Shown here: positions 1 through 12,420 of the stretch, one piece after another
Numbering within the stretch: position 1 is the first letter of the stretch
Layout of the letters: every line of letters starts with the position of its first letter
Assembly: GCA_051294375.1 (NCBI GenBank)
Contig: CM119264.1
Coordinates: forward strand, 6,201,110-6,265,109
DNA: 64,000 bases
Direction: 5' to 3'
DNA from: Paraspadella gotoi
Taxonomy: Eukaryota > Chaetognatha
Translations under genes and position numbers: made by a program
Notes under the pieces: model-generated
What the model saw: only the letters and a program-made list of their open reading frames with translations
The model's database searches: none
What the model was told of the DNA's origin: nothing

Positions 1-190
1 ATGCTAAGTCAAATCATAAACCATCAATAAAAATTTGGATAATATAAATGATTTGGGTTTTTAACTAATAATCTTTTAGATTAAAAATATCTTCCAGTTT
101 GCAAATGACAATTCTTTTTTAAGCGGCCGGGCTGTTGTGTGTCACCTTGTAACTCAGGCTTTTTGNNNNNNNNNNNNNNNNNNNNNNNNN
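1..190. other. Contig end and 25-N gap
   Basis: AT-rich sequence without recognisable coding content (1-165), followed by exactly 25 N (166-190). The same 25-N gap size recurs at 3,348, 11,534, 12,396, 39,839 and 50,452, so these are placeholder joins between contigs and not measured gaps. Confidence 0.8.
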
Positions 191-1338
191 TTTACCATTT
201 TGAGTTTCGAAGTTTTGGCGGAGATATCTTTATTCGATTTGGTGAAGTTCGATTTGAACGAATATCCTTTCGTTTCGCTTTAATAGTTAGCCAATGACCG
301 ATTGGAATTCAGAGCCCGAGCTAGGTCGAGGTTGTTAGGGAGATGTGTAAAACAAATTCCTTAATTCGATTTCTAACTATTGGTCATTGATACCACTTTA
401 TTGTTTATTTTGAAATGCCGGCCTATTTTTGCAGATCTGCTATTGCTATTGCTTATCGTGTATTACTGTGTACTGTATTATGTACCTGAATTTTGTTATT
501 GAGTTACTTTTTGTTTTTTCGGCCCTCAACTTTTACACTTTTGAATAATTAATAAATCTACTTAATTGATTAATTATATTTTAGGGAGGCGGTGTCAGAA
601 TATTAAAAGAGTTGTTGTTTTCGTTTCGGCCTCGTTCTTTATTTACAAAAGTATTGGCCTTCGCTGAATTGTAAACAAAACGCTTTTGGTTCTCGATCGC
701 TTGTAATTTTCTTCAGTCTGTATTTTGGCCGCGTAACAATTTGTAATTCTCTCCCGTTATTTTCGTTTGTTCACGTTATTTAATATAATCATAATGAATA
801 CTCAATCCTCTTTTAATATATTAGGCTAAATAGATTCGTCAATTATTACAGGAGTTAGTAATAAAGACGACAGAAATGGAAAATTAAAATTTCTTATTAA
901 AAATTAAATTTTTCATAGAGATGTGATAGAGAGAGGGAGAAAAGAGGTGGAGGAGGAGGAGGAGGAGGAGGAGTGAGAACATTAGTCCACGTTCTCGACC
1001 TCTATTTCATTTCCGGTCTATTGTCATCTCTCTCTTTCTATCTCGCTATCTCTCTATCTCTCTATCTCTCTCCAATTTCACCCTGAAAATTGAAGAGTTA
1101 TCATAACATTCACCCTCTCTCTGTGTCATCAATGATTATGTTATGCACGTTTGTCGTCTTTGTCGGCATTTTCGTCAAACCGACAGTCGCCATCGTCGTC
1201 ATCGTCGCCATCGTCGTCGTCGTCATCGTCTCTCTCACCTGCTGGTCGTTTTCGTCATCTTCACTAAAGTTGCTGTCGATTTTATTGCAGGAATCGTCTT
1301 TGTAATCAACGCAGTCAATGGCGATGTTGTCGTCCTCG

Positions 1339-1370
<32 letters not shown>

Positions 1371-1632
1371 GTCGTTGTCGACGTCAACAAAAGCAGTTTA
1401 CGATTTAGGCCGAGGCGAATTGGTCTTCACAAAAAGGGAGGAGAGAAGAGAAGTGAGAAAAGAAAGGGAAAGAGAAGTGAAAGAGAGGGAAGGAGAAGAG
1501 AAAAGAGAAAGAAAGAGAAGTGAAAAGAGAGAAGGATTGTGAGGCGTGAGATTCGACAGTGAAAGATCAGCGACGTGAGGAAAGTTGACAACTTAACATA
1601 TTTCGGTCCGATTCTCGTCAAATGTAGACATT

Positions 1633-1678
<46 letters not shown>

Positions 1679-1897
1679 ATCTCTCTCATGGCGCGTCGCT
1701 TTCGCGACCTCATCTACGTGATGAAAGGGGGGCGTGGCGACTACTTGGACGTCAGCGTCAAATCGTTATTTTTGGCGCTTTTTGTGACGTCATTTGTGAG
1801 GTGATTACCGACAGTGAACTCGACGTCTCACCGACTCATTAGGTTAGGGCCTCGTGACGGGATTAGAGAGCTTTGGGAGAGAGAGAGGGAGTCAAAA

Positions 1898-1970
<73 letters not shown>

Positions 1971-2931
1971 TGATTTTTCTCCTCTTTTCTTCTTTTCTAT
2001 TCCATGATCGCGGATACTTATCGATGATTGTTGATCACGTGACCGGCGCGTGTTTTTCTACGGATTTTACGCCCTCGTCGCCCAGTCGGTCATTGTGGAA
2101 AGTCTTCCTAGAGTAATTGAATATTCATATAAACATTAGTGATTTCAGAAGCCTGAGAGAAAAAAGATTTAGAGGAGAGAGAGAGACGAGAGAGAGAGAG
2201 AAGAGAGAGAGAGAGAAGAATTTGCGGCGATGAATCTGAACTCGTTTCTTCGACTCATCGGATCGAGCGATGATCCTGAGGGATTTCGGATCCGCCGGTC
2301 GTGAGAATGCGTAATCGACGGGAGAGGAGAGGAGGAGGAGTGAGGGGAGGAGGAAGAGGGAAGAGGAATAGGAAGGAGGGGTGGAAGGGAGGAGGAGAGG
2401 GAGGGGAAGGAAAGAAGGGGTGAGAAGGTCGCGAGAAAAAGATGGCGGGTATAGGGCAGGCGAAGGGCGAAATTACATCCGATCGAGAAAGACGCTGTAC
2501 ATCCGGGAGAGGAATGGGCTCGAGTCGCTCTTGCGCGGGATATAAAAAGATACAAGGTCGCTCACTCGTGATTAAATGAGGGACAACTTTTTTTTGAGTA
2601 GAAGCGATAATAACGCGAGAGAGAATGAAGGGATACTTAACAAAAATGGAAGCGAATCAAGAAATGGGAAGAGAAAGAAGAAAAGATAGAAAGAAGAGAA
2701 GAAAGAAAGAAAGAAGGAAAGAAAGAATGAAAGATAGAAATAAAGAAAGAAAGAAAGAAAATGAATGAGAAAGATAGAAGGAAAGAAAGGGATAGAAATC
2801 AGTTAAGATAAACAAGCTAACAGTAAAGTGAACAAAATGAACAACAACAAAATATAAAAGGTTATCCATTAATTAGCAACCCTTCAAGTATCGGAAACCC
2901 GTAGAAGTCAAATGGTGCTAAAAAAAAAAAT

Positions 2932-2982
<51 letters not shown>

Positions 2983-3315
2983 AGGATAGAGAAAATTATT
3001 ACGCTATTTTCCACTCTCTATATTCTTTAATTTTATTGTTTTTATTATTAAATAAAAAGATCCTTTGAATCAAGACTTAACTTCCTACGATTAAATCCAA
3101 TTCCACAGAATTTCTCGCATCTCTCCGTTTTTTCTCGTAAGGCGGCGCTAATGGAGTTGTTTCTGCCTTTTGTTCGTCCGCTTCCAACTTCGTTAATTAA
3201 CTCTTTCCATGCAAATGAGTTTATTGATTTATTTTCGTCCCCGTTATTTTCGATATTCCCCTTCATTGGCCAACATGAAATGAGTTGTTTTGAATTATAT
3301 ATTATATTATATTCG

Positions 3316-3347
<32 letters not shown>
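191..3347. repeat. Long repeat unit U, copy A
   Basis: First of three copies of a microsatellite-rich unit. It starts at CCATTTTGAGTTTCGAAG and matches 3,648 onward (copy B) and about 12,697 onward (copy C) base for base apart from many single-base gains and losses. In order it holds an AT-rich stretch, a (GGA)n block near 950, a (TCG)n block at 1,190-1,385, a (GCC)n run at 1,634-1,677, (GA)n tracts at about 1,901-1,967 and 2,937-2,978, and a terminal (CT)n cut by the gap at 3,348. Open frames here are low-complexity translations of these tracts and are not conserved between copies because of the indels. I see no gene. A TATAAAAAG box near 2,540 is shared by all copies but has no downstream coding support. 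Confidence 0.8.
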
Positions 3348-3372
3348 NNNNNNNNNNNNNNNNNNNNNNNNN
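3348..3372. other. Assembly gap (25 N)
   Basis: 25 N between a (CT)n tract and a contig starting ACTCAGAGAGCCACGCG. The sequence right of the gap at 12,396-12,420 starts with the same bases, so both downstream contigs begin at the same genomic point. Confidence 0.95.
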
Positions 3373-5004
3373 ACTCAGAGAGCCACGCGCCTTGCCTACA
3401 GGTCCGAATTCGAGAATTGCGGATGACTGCACAGCCAGCCTTCAGCTTACCCCGCTGAGTCCCAGCGGTTTCTGTGGGCCCGATCGAAGCAGCCCGCGAT
3501 ATGGCCACAAGGATGATAAATGAAAAAATCAATTTGTTGTTATTTTTCCTTTTAACAGTTTAGAGAAAATATGAAAAATTCTATTAGTTATATCTAATTT
3601 CGCTCTGTCGAAAAGCCGAGAAATTAAATTTAAATTCTTTGTATTACACCATTTTGAGTTTCGAAGTTTTGGCGCAGACTACTCTTTCATTCGATTGGTG
3701 AAGTGTCGATTTGAACGAATGATCCCTTTCTTTCGCTTTAATAGTTAGCCAATGAACCGATTGGAATTCCAGAGCCCGAGCTAGGTCGACGGTTGTTAGG
3801 GAGATGTGTAAAACAAATTCCTTAATTCGATTTCTAACTATTGCGTCATTTGATACCACTTTTATTGTTTATTTTGAAATGCCGGCCTATTTTGCCAGAT
3901 TCTGCTATTGCTTATTGCTTATCGTGTATTACTGTGTACTGATTATGCTACCTGAATTTTGTTATTGAGTTACTTTTTGTTTTTCGGCCCTCAACTTTTA
4001 CCTTTTGAATAATTAATAAATCTACTTAATTGATTAATTATATTTTAGGGAGGCGGTGTCAGAATATTAAAGAGTGTTGTTTTTCGTTTCGGCCTCGTTC
4101 TTTATTTACAAAAGTATTGGCCTTCGCTGAATTGTAAACAAAACGCTTTTGCGTTCTCGATCGCTGAATTTTCTTCAAGTCTGACTGATTTTGGCCGCGT
4201 AACAATTTGTAATTCTCTCCCGTTATTTTCGTTTGTTCACGTTTATTTATATAATCATAATGAATACTCAATCTCTTTAATATATTAGGCTAAATAGATT
4301 CGTCAATTATTACAGGAGTTAGTAATAAAGACGAGACAGAAATGGAAAATTTAAAATTTTCTTATTAAAAAATTAAATTTTTCATAGAGGCATGTGATAG
4401 GAGAGGGAGAAAAGAGGCTGGAGGAGGAGGAGGAGGCAGGAGGAGTGAGAACATTAGTCCACGTTCTCGACTCTATTTCATTTCCGGTCTATGTCATCTC
4501 TCTCTTTCTACTCGCTATCTCTCTATCTCTCTATCTCTCTCCAATTTCACCCTGAAAATTGAAGAGTTATCATAACATTCACCCCTCTCTCGTGTTCATC
4601 AATGATTATGTTATGCACGTTTTGGTCGTTTTGTCGGCATTTTTCGTCAAACGACAGTCGCCCATGTCGAATCGTCCATGTCTCGTATCGCCTCACCGCT
4701 GTCGTTTCGTCTTACTAGTTGCTGTCGTTTTTGCAGATCGTCTGATCACTTCGACTAAGCATTTACAGGATACCTCATGTCTAGTCGTGTTCGTTCCTTG
4801 GAGGTGCCAGCGGGTTATTGGTGCGAATAAGAAGAGGGAGGGAGGTGAAGTGCGGAATGGAGGTGACATGGCGGCCTGACTGTACTCAAAAAAGATCGGA
4901 TTTCCCCGCTTTCTTATGCTTAGCACCGCTTGCCGAGATGTTCGCTAGCCTATGATACTGTACCTGTAATCAAACCGCAGTCAATGCGATGCTTGTCGTC
5001 CTCG

Positions 5005-5036
<32 letters not shown>

Positions 5037-5559
5037 GTCGTGTCGACGTCAACAAAAGGCAGTTTTACGATTTAGGCCGCAGGCGAATGGTCTTCACAAA
5101 AACGGGAGGAGAGAAGAGAAGTGAGAAAAAGAAAGGGAAAGAGAAGTGAGAGAGGGAGGAGAGAAGAAAGAAGAAAGATGAAAAAGAGAGAAGGATTTTG
5201 AGGCGTGAGATTCCGACAAGTTGAAGATCAGCGACTGAGAAAAGTTGACAACTTAACATATTTCGGTCCGAGTCTCGTCATAATGTAAACATGCGCCCCC
5301 CGACGCCCGCTGCGCCCGCCGCCGCCGCGCCGCCAATCTCTCTCATTGGCGCGGTTCGCTCTCGCGACCTCATCTACGTGATGAAAGGCGGGCGTGGGCG
5401 ACTACTTGGACGTCAGCGTCAAATTCGTGTATTTTTTGGCGCTTTTGTGCGTCATTTGTTGAGGTGATTACCGACGGTGAAACTCGACGGTCCTCACCGG
5501 CTCATTAGGATGGCCTCGTTGACGGATTAGAAGCACTTTGAGGAGAGAGAGCAGAGAGG

Positions 5560-5605
<46 letters not shown>

Positions 5606-7900
5606 GAGAGACAGTTGATTTTTCTCCTCTTCTTCTTTTCTATTCCATGATCGGTACTTATCGAATGATTTGTTGATCACGTGACCGGCGGCGTGTTTCT
5701 ACGGATTTTACGCCCTCGTCGCCCAGGTTCGGTGTCATGTGAAGGCTATTTCCCTTCAGCAGACGAGCCCCATACTTCTGCTACCGCAAGCGATGGTCGA
5801 AGTAGATGAAATTCATTACATATAGTGGGATGAAGTTTGAGTAAGAATTTCAGGGAGAGGAGCGAGGGAGAAGAGAACGAGATTAGAGGAGAGAGAGAGA
5901 CGGAGAGAGAGAGAGAAGAGAGAGAGAGACGAGAACGAATTTGCGGCGATGAATCTGAACTCTCGTTTCTTCGACTCATCGGATTCGAGCGATGATTCCT
6001 GAGGGATTTCGGATCCGCCGGTCGTGAGAATGCGTATCGACGGGCAGGAGGAGGAGGAAGGATGAGGGTGAGGAGGAAGAGGGAAGAGGAATAGGAGGAG
6101 GGGTGAAGGAGAGGAGAGAGAGGAGAGGGGAAGGGGGAAAGAAGGGGAAGAGGTGGAGAACCGCGTCGCCGACTGCGAGTGCGAGAGGAAAAAGATGGCG
6201 GTATTAGGGCAGGCGAAAGGGGCGAAATTACATCGATCGAGAAATACGCTGTACATTCCGGCGAGAGGAATGGGCTCTAGTCGTCTTGCGCGGGATATAA
6301 AAAGTACAAGGTCGCCGACTCAGTGCATTAAAGGAGGGACAACTTTTTTTAGTAGTAGAAGGATAATAACGCGAGAGAGAGAAGCGATACTTAACAAAAA
6401 TGGTAGCGAATTCAAGAAATGGGAAGAGAAAGAAGAAAAGATAGAAAAGAAGCAGAGAAAAGAAAGAAAGAAGGAAAGAAGAGAAAAGAAGATAGAAGAA
6501 GAAAGAAAGAAAGAAAATGATGAGAAGATAGAAGGAAAGAAAGGATAGAATCAGTTAAGATAAAACAAGCTAACTAGTAAAGTGAACAACAAATGAACAA
6601 CAACAAAAATAAAAGGTTATCATTAATTAGCAACGCCCTTCAAGTATCGGAAACCCGTAGAAGTCAAATGCTGCTTAAAAAAAAAAATAGAGAGAGAGAG
6701 GAGAGAGACGAGAGAGAGACGAGAAGAGAGAGAGAGAGAAGAGAAAGAGGATAGAGAAAATTTATTACGCTATTTCCACTCTCTATATTCTTTAATTTTA
6801 TATGTTTATTATTATTAATAAAAAGATCCTTTGAATTCAAGACTTAACTTCCTACGATTATAATCCAATTCCACAGAATTTTTCCATCTCTCCGTTTTTT
6901 CTCGTAGGCGGACGCTAATGGAGTTGTTTCTGCCTTTTGTTCGTCCGCTTCCAACTTTCGTTAATAACTCTTTTCCATGGGCAAATGAGTTTATTGATTT
7001 TATTTCGTCCCGTTATTTTCGATATTCCCCTTCATTGCGCCAACATGAAATGAGTTGTTTTGAATTATATATTATTATTATATCGTTTTCCCTCTCTTCC
7101 CTCTCTCTCTCTCTCTCCTCTCTCTCCTCTCTCTCTCTCTTCTCTCCCCTTTACAATTCCCGTCATTTGGCGCGAATCCAGAAAATATGAGACGCATTAA
7201 CTGTCATGACTTCTGTCAACCTTTTTATCGAATCAGCCTCCCCCCAAAAAATGTTTTCTCTCTTCTTTTTATTTACCGAACGGTCGAGGTTAAAAGGAAA
7301 CGGTTTCGGGTACAAAGTTTAACGGTAACCGTTGCGTCCGTTCGTCAGACTCTCTGTATTCAGTCCATCAGTATGTAAAGTGTATGTTTGCCTCTCTCTC
7401 ATATAGATTAGCTCTGGTTTCCTTCCGTTAATGTGCACTTTTCTCCACGAACCACATATAAACGTCAGACATGATGTCGTAACCGAAGCCGCAAAATGGC
7501 GCCACAAAATATAGACCAGAGTGAAAATGGCGACATTATTACGTCGCGCAAAGGACGCCGCAACTGGACCTGGGGAATCGCGTCCGCGGCGTCAAAATGA
7601 CGTCGTGACCGAACCTCAGAATAACGTCAATACCAATGAAGAGAAAGCGCATATTCAAATGACAGTTGCGGATTATGTCGCAGACTGAATGATATTGTGG
7701 ACCCCAATCGAATACAGCAGAGTCATGTCAGCGCCAACTGTGCCGATGGTTGGGGGCGGGTTCATCGTGGAGCCAAAACAATTCGTCCGTGCGAAAAGCA
7801 AAGAAGAATAAACGGTCAGTTTTTTGGGGAGAGTACTCTTCTCTCGCGAGGTCGAAAATGGACAGTGACCTCGCAGTGAGAGAGAGAGAGAGAGAGGAAA
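3373..7900. repeat. Long repeat unit U, copy B
   Basis: Second copy. It begins at the same base as copy C (3,373 equals 12,421). The first 275 bases are nearly identical to copy C; afterwards the two differ by frequent one-base indels in homopolymers and dinucleotides. It extends past the (CT)n tract at 7,090-7,143 into about 750 further bases shared with copy C (16,190-17,000), including paired runs such as CGTCCGCGGCGTCAAAATGA. It ends at a (GA)n near 7,880. No open frame is kept in both copies, so no gene is called. Confidence 0.8.
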
Positions 7901-8344
7901 GAGAGAAAGAAAAGAGGACAGAGAGAAGGTTCAGAGAGATAAAAAATAGTGGAAAAAAATGGCAAAAAGTTTTAAAACTAATAGCTGTGCGTTTTTTTCT
8001 GCCTTAATTCCTGTAGTATATCTAAAAAACGTGATAGATTCTGGACCAGCAATTTAATCTTTAAAAGTTTCCCTTTACATGAAATCGTTTTAGTTTTCAT
8101 CTTAAGCTAAAAGAACATGATGTCTAACCCCGTATTTTGAAAAGCATAGGAAATTCACCCAGGTGAGTTCGATTATAAGGAGAAAATAAACTATAGGCCA
8201 ACCGTTTTTTAAATAAAGCGATATTTTATTATTAATCAGTCGGAAAAAAAAGAAATAATCACGTATAATAAGTTTCAATTCTCATTGTTGAAAAATACCC
8301 GATGAGAAATCACTGCCTAATTTAAACCGCACTTTTAGTTATCT
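7901..8344. other. Unique spacer, no gene seen
   Basis: About 440 bases of AT-rich DNA after the (GA)n end of copy B and before the inverted segment. It has no counterpart in copy C, which continues into different sequence at 17,054. No coding, RNA or repeat signature seen. Confidence 0.5.
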
Positions 8345-11300
8345 TATTTAAGTTTTAACCAAGCGGGATTATTCAACTATGGATTAGAATTCGTTTCGCG
8401 GGAGTTTGAGTTGCGAATGGAGGCAATTAGATTACGAACCAAGTTGGATTTAACGAAAGTTATACGATTCTGTCTGTCCTGCTCTCTCTTTCTTTCAGCG
8501 TGTCTTTCTGCGTTCTCTATCTTTGTCATTACCCATTGCGAAGGTGCGGCAACATTTCTTCTCAAGTTGATCCGAGATTAGTCGAGGAATGTAAAATCAA
8601 TATGTTAATGGAAATCAATTCGACGCAAAGGCAAACGATGACGACCACAACCTACGACACGTTTTAATTTTAACAATTTCGTTAAATTTCGTTACTGTTA
8701 ATTTGGTACTTCTTTTTTCAAATGGCGTAATTATAGATTTTTTTTTGCCTTTTTAATTTTTTCTGATTCACGAGACTGAAAGTCGACAGATTCCAATTCT
8801 ATCTCTCATAAAATTCTCTCTTTGGTCTGATTCGCGTTCCATTTCGATGAAGAATTAAATCCATTCGTGGAAATAGCGACGAGTACATATTCATTCCCGA
8901 CCGGACGTCGTCGGTCGTCGTCGTCGTCGTCGTCGTGTCGTTCGCTCCGTTTGTTACTCTCTCACATCTGCAGTCGTCGCCGTTTGTGTTCTGCCAATAA
9001 ACCAGGACGGTGGATGAAATTCACCACGTTGCTAAGCGGCCAATCTGGGCGCTGAGAGAGAAACACTAACGTTAGTCAATGGACAGAAATTGGAAAAACG
9101 TGCGAGAGAACCAAAGAACAAGAAAAAAACTGCGCCCCGTTTGTAAAAATAAGATTCTCCTCAGCTCAGTCGGAAAAGAAGTTGAACGAAAAAAATTCAA
9201 AAAACCAATCAGCGATTAAAAGAGGGGGAAATTACGCACCAAAAAAAATGATAACACCGGAACACAAGAAAAAAAACTAAAGTGAAGTTTTGTTAATAAT
9301 CGCGGGGTCCTCTTAACCTCGGGTTGAATGTAAAAAAAATAAGATTGGATTGAAAAGTGTTAGAACAAGGAACGGTTATTCCAAGGTGTTGCGCCGCATT
9401 ACTTTTTTTTTACTTATCTTTTTTTTTTAAAATAAAAGGCGACGCCAGTAGTTGCTTAGATTAGATTTTTAACAAATGAGCAACAAACTATAAGCAAGTT
9501 TATTAAGCGTTTTTAACGTAAGTGGACAGACTGACGGACAGACCGACCGACCGGACCGAAAGTGACTTATAGAGTTGCTCCGCGAGTACTCGCGGCGCAA
9601 CTAAAAAGGAACAAAGGCAGTAAATAAAAATAGAGAGAAAGAATAAACCCTACCGCCCAAAAAAATAAAATTGAGGAAAGAGAGGGAAGAAAAGAGACTA
9701 TAGAAAAAAAAATATATATACAAAAAGATAAGAAAATAAAAACAACAAAAAATAAATAAAAAAAACAAAGATAGAAAGGATAAGAAAAAAGAAAAGTTTG
9801 AAGGGAGGATTTGGCGACGTCTAAGAGAAGTCGTTGACGAGAAACGCTCGTCGAGGGACCGCCTTTTAAGTCTCTTTGCCTCTCAGCCACTCCATCTCTC
9901 TCTGTTTCTGACTCTCGATTCTCTTATCGAATCCCCAGCTCGACCGTCGACCCTTTATCGATTCCCACATCTTTTCCCACTCCTTACCCAAAGCAATCTC
10001 ATGGCTTACTCACCCTTAATTTCCTTACTTTTCCCTCTTTTCAATTTTCTTTCAATTTCTCTTTCAATTCTTCTTTCATTATTTCTAACATCATCCACGT
10101 CTCAACTTTCTTGCTTCTCAAGTCTCAGGCCATCTCCGATTCCTTGACGCCATTTGACGCTTCTTCTTCGCCATCTGACAACACCTACGCCACCTGTCGT
10201 CACTAAACACCACATGACGGCACCTGTCGCTTAAAGAACAACACCACAAAATACCTCACTATCAATATCTGAAACCACTTTGATCACCCATCTTAAGACG
10301 CCACATGACGCCGGCAGATGCCACCTGACTGATGGCAACTCCACTCGTTCCTTTACCACCCAACGCCGTCTGCTCTCCACTAATTCGCTTCATTTTTTCC
10401 CTCCTTCATTTCTCACTTCGTACTCCGATGTCCCATATCTGAAATCTCCTCATCTTTTTCACCCCATCGATTTTTAACTCCCAATGGATTCCTAATCTTT
10501 CGGTTCTTTCGTTTCTTTTCATTCGATTCTTTCTCCTCCATCAATTTCGAACACTCGCGTGCATCGTAGCGTTTTCTCCCATCATTATGTTAGCTCGTTA
10601 TACTTTCTTTCTCTTCCATCCTTTCCCTTTCTCTCCATCAATTCATATATTATTATCATTTATCTCTTTATGCTTCTTCTTTCCATCATTACCTAATGCT
10701 CAACGATTTTATCTCCATCATTTTGTTTCTCTCATTCATTTCCTTTCTCTGTCATCGTCCCATCTCCATCCATCAATCCTTTTCTCTCTTCATTCTTCAT
10801 CCGACCCAATCCCCTTTCCCCCTCTCCAAACACCCCCACACCCCCCCCCAGCCTTCGATAATTGGAGTCCAGCATCTTCCACCCAAAACCTTCGGATGGA
10901 CGCGATGCAATTTCATCCCAAAAGCTTGCATCGGCGGCTGTAAAGTTATTGGCTTGCCGATGAACCACAAATTTCCTCTCGCGCGCGAAAGAGAAAAGAA
11001 AAAAAAATAATAAACAAATTAAGAAACAAAATAAAAAAAGATTCGCTTTGATGCATCACTCAGACGGAGAGCCGGACAGACGAACTAATAGTAAAATTAT
11101 AGGCAGGTCGGTAGGTAGGCTCATAGACAAATCAATAAGGTGGGACAGATGAGATAGAAGAGACCGCCAGACAGAAGGTGTCAAAAAAGGGTTCATATCG
11201 AGATGCGTCAACAACGCATCCATCGCATCTTTAAAGCGAAACGAAAGAGACAGCCGCTTTTCTCTATGAGGCCCTGAACCGGAATTAGGTTCTAGCTTCT

Positions 11301-11463
11301 CGTGGCCTCAAGTGTCGAAACGCATCGGTGCTACTTGTAATTAAAGCTTCTATATTTTTATATTTCCCTCCAGACCAACGATTTTTTTTATTCAAACACA
11401 AACACATAATCTTGTAACGAAGAGTCCGCCAGAGAGCGCAAGGTCTCCATGTGTATTGTAATC

Positions 11464-11470
<7 letters not shown>
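8345..11470. repeat. Inverted duplicate arm 1
   Basis: The reverse complement of this segment matches 17,300-20,402 over its whole length with scattered substitutions and indels. Content is non-coding: (TCG)n near 8,915, a 30-bp near-palindrome at 9,573-9,602, runs of GACC/GACAG near 9,530, CT-rich and AT-rich stretches, and a (CT)n end at 11,463. Short open frames, such as the one opening MAERQRDLKGG, appear in both arms but frameshift relative to each other. Confidence 0.8.
9573..9602. repeat. 30-bp near-perfect palindrome
   Basis: The core CCGCGAGTACTCGCGG is a perfect 16-bp palindrome and the flanks AGTTGC/GCAACT extend it to 30 bp with one mismatched pair. The same palindrome is in the inverted arm at 19,177-19,206. 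It is followed by GACC/GTCC-type short repeats. It could be a recombination or element-end signal, or a cruciform; nothing beyond the symmetry is shown. Confidence 0.6.
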
Positions 11471-11519
<49 letters not shown>

Positions 11520-11558
11520 CTCTCTGCTCTCTCNNNNNNNNNNNNNNNNNNNNNNNNN
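11463..11558. repeat. (CT)n microsatellite running into a 25-N gap
   Basis: About 70 bases of CT repeats (11,463-11,533) followed by 25 N (11,534-11,558). The gap is the centre of a local inverted repeat: 10,855-11,460 is the reverse complement of 11,787-12,395. Confidence 0.85.
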
Positions 11559-11726
11559 GAAGAGGGAATAAAAAAAAGAGAAGAAAAAAGACAATAAAAG
11601 GGGAAAATAAAAAAAGATCAAGTTTTATTGGCTTCTCCTAGGTTTTCGCTGTGTCGGCAGCGTTGGAGGCCCGTGGTGGGAAATCCTTCAGACCGCTTGT
11701 CCCTTTGACAATTGGCTCATAACAAA

Positions 11727-11787
<61 letters not shown>

Positions 11788-12395
11788 GTATACAATACAC
11801 ATGGAGACCTTGCGCTCTCTGGCGGATCTTTCGTTACAAGATTATGTGTTGTGTTTGAATAAAAAAATCGTTGGGTCTGGAGGGAAATATAAAAATATAG
11901 AAGCTTTAATTACAAGTAGCACCGATGCGTTTCGACCAATGAGGCCACGAGAAGCTAGAACCTAATTCCGGTTCAGGGCCTCATAGAGAAAAGCGGCTGT
12001 CTCTTTCGTTTCGCTTTAAAGATGCGATGGATGCGTTGTGGACGCATCTCGATATGAACCCTTTTTTGACACCTGTCTGTCTGGCGGTCTCTTCTATCTC
12101 ATCTGTCTATCCCTTTGAGTGTCTGTCTATGACCCTACCTACCGACCTGCCTATAATTTTTACTATTAGTCCGTCTGTCCGGCTCTCCGTCTGAGTGATG
12201 CATCAAAGCGAAATCTTTTTTTATTTTGTTTCTTAATTTGTTTATATTTTTTTTCTCTTTCGCGCGCGAGAGGAAATTTGTGGTTCATCGGAAGCCAATA
12301 ACTTTACAGCCGCCGATGAAACCGAAGCTTTTGGGATGAAATTGCATCGCGTCCATCCGAAGGTTTTGGGTGGAAGATGCTGGACTCCAATTATC
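11559..12395. repeat. Third copy of duplicated segment
   Basis: Direct match to 17,054-17,909 and inverted match, beyond its (GA)n tract at 11,730-11,786, to 10,855-11,460. It ends abruptly in a 25-N gap at 12,396-12,420. Non-coding; best read as a small redundant contig. Confidence 0.8.
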
Positions 12396-12420
12396 NNNNN
12401 NNNNNNNNNNNNNNNNNNNN

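Noticed and set aside
1090-1542. Val/Ser/Arg-rich frames over (TCG)n
   Set aside because: Triplet-repeat translation; copies B and C of the same unit have different frames because of indels.
1634-1677. (GCC)n run considered as another T-to-G product
   Set aside because: Copies B and C have ordinary GC-rich sequence at the same place and the flanks contain normal T, so this is a plain microsatellite.
2536-2552. TATAAAAAG box in all three U copies
   Set aside because: A single short motif in duplicated DNA with no downstream gene is not enough to call a promoter.
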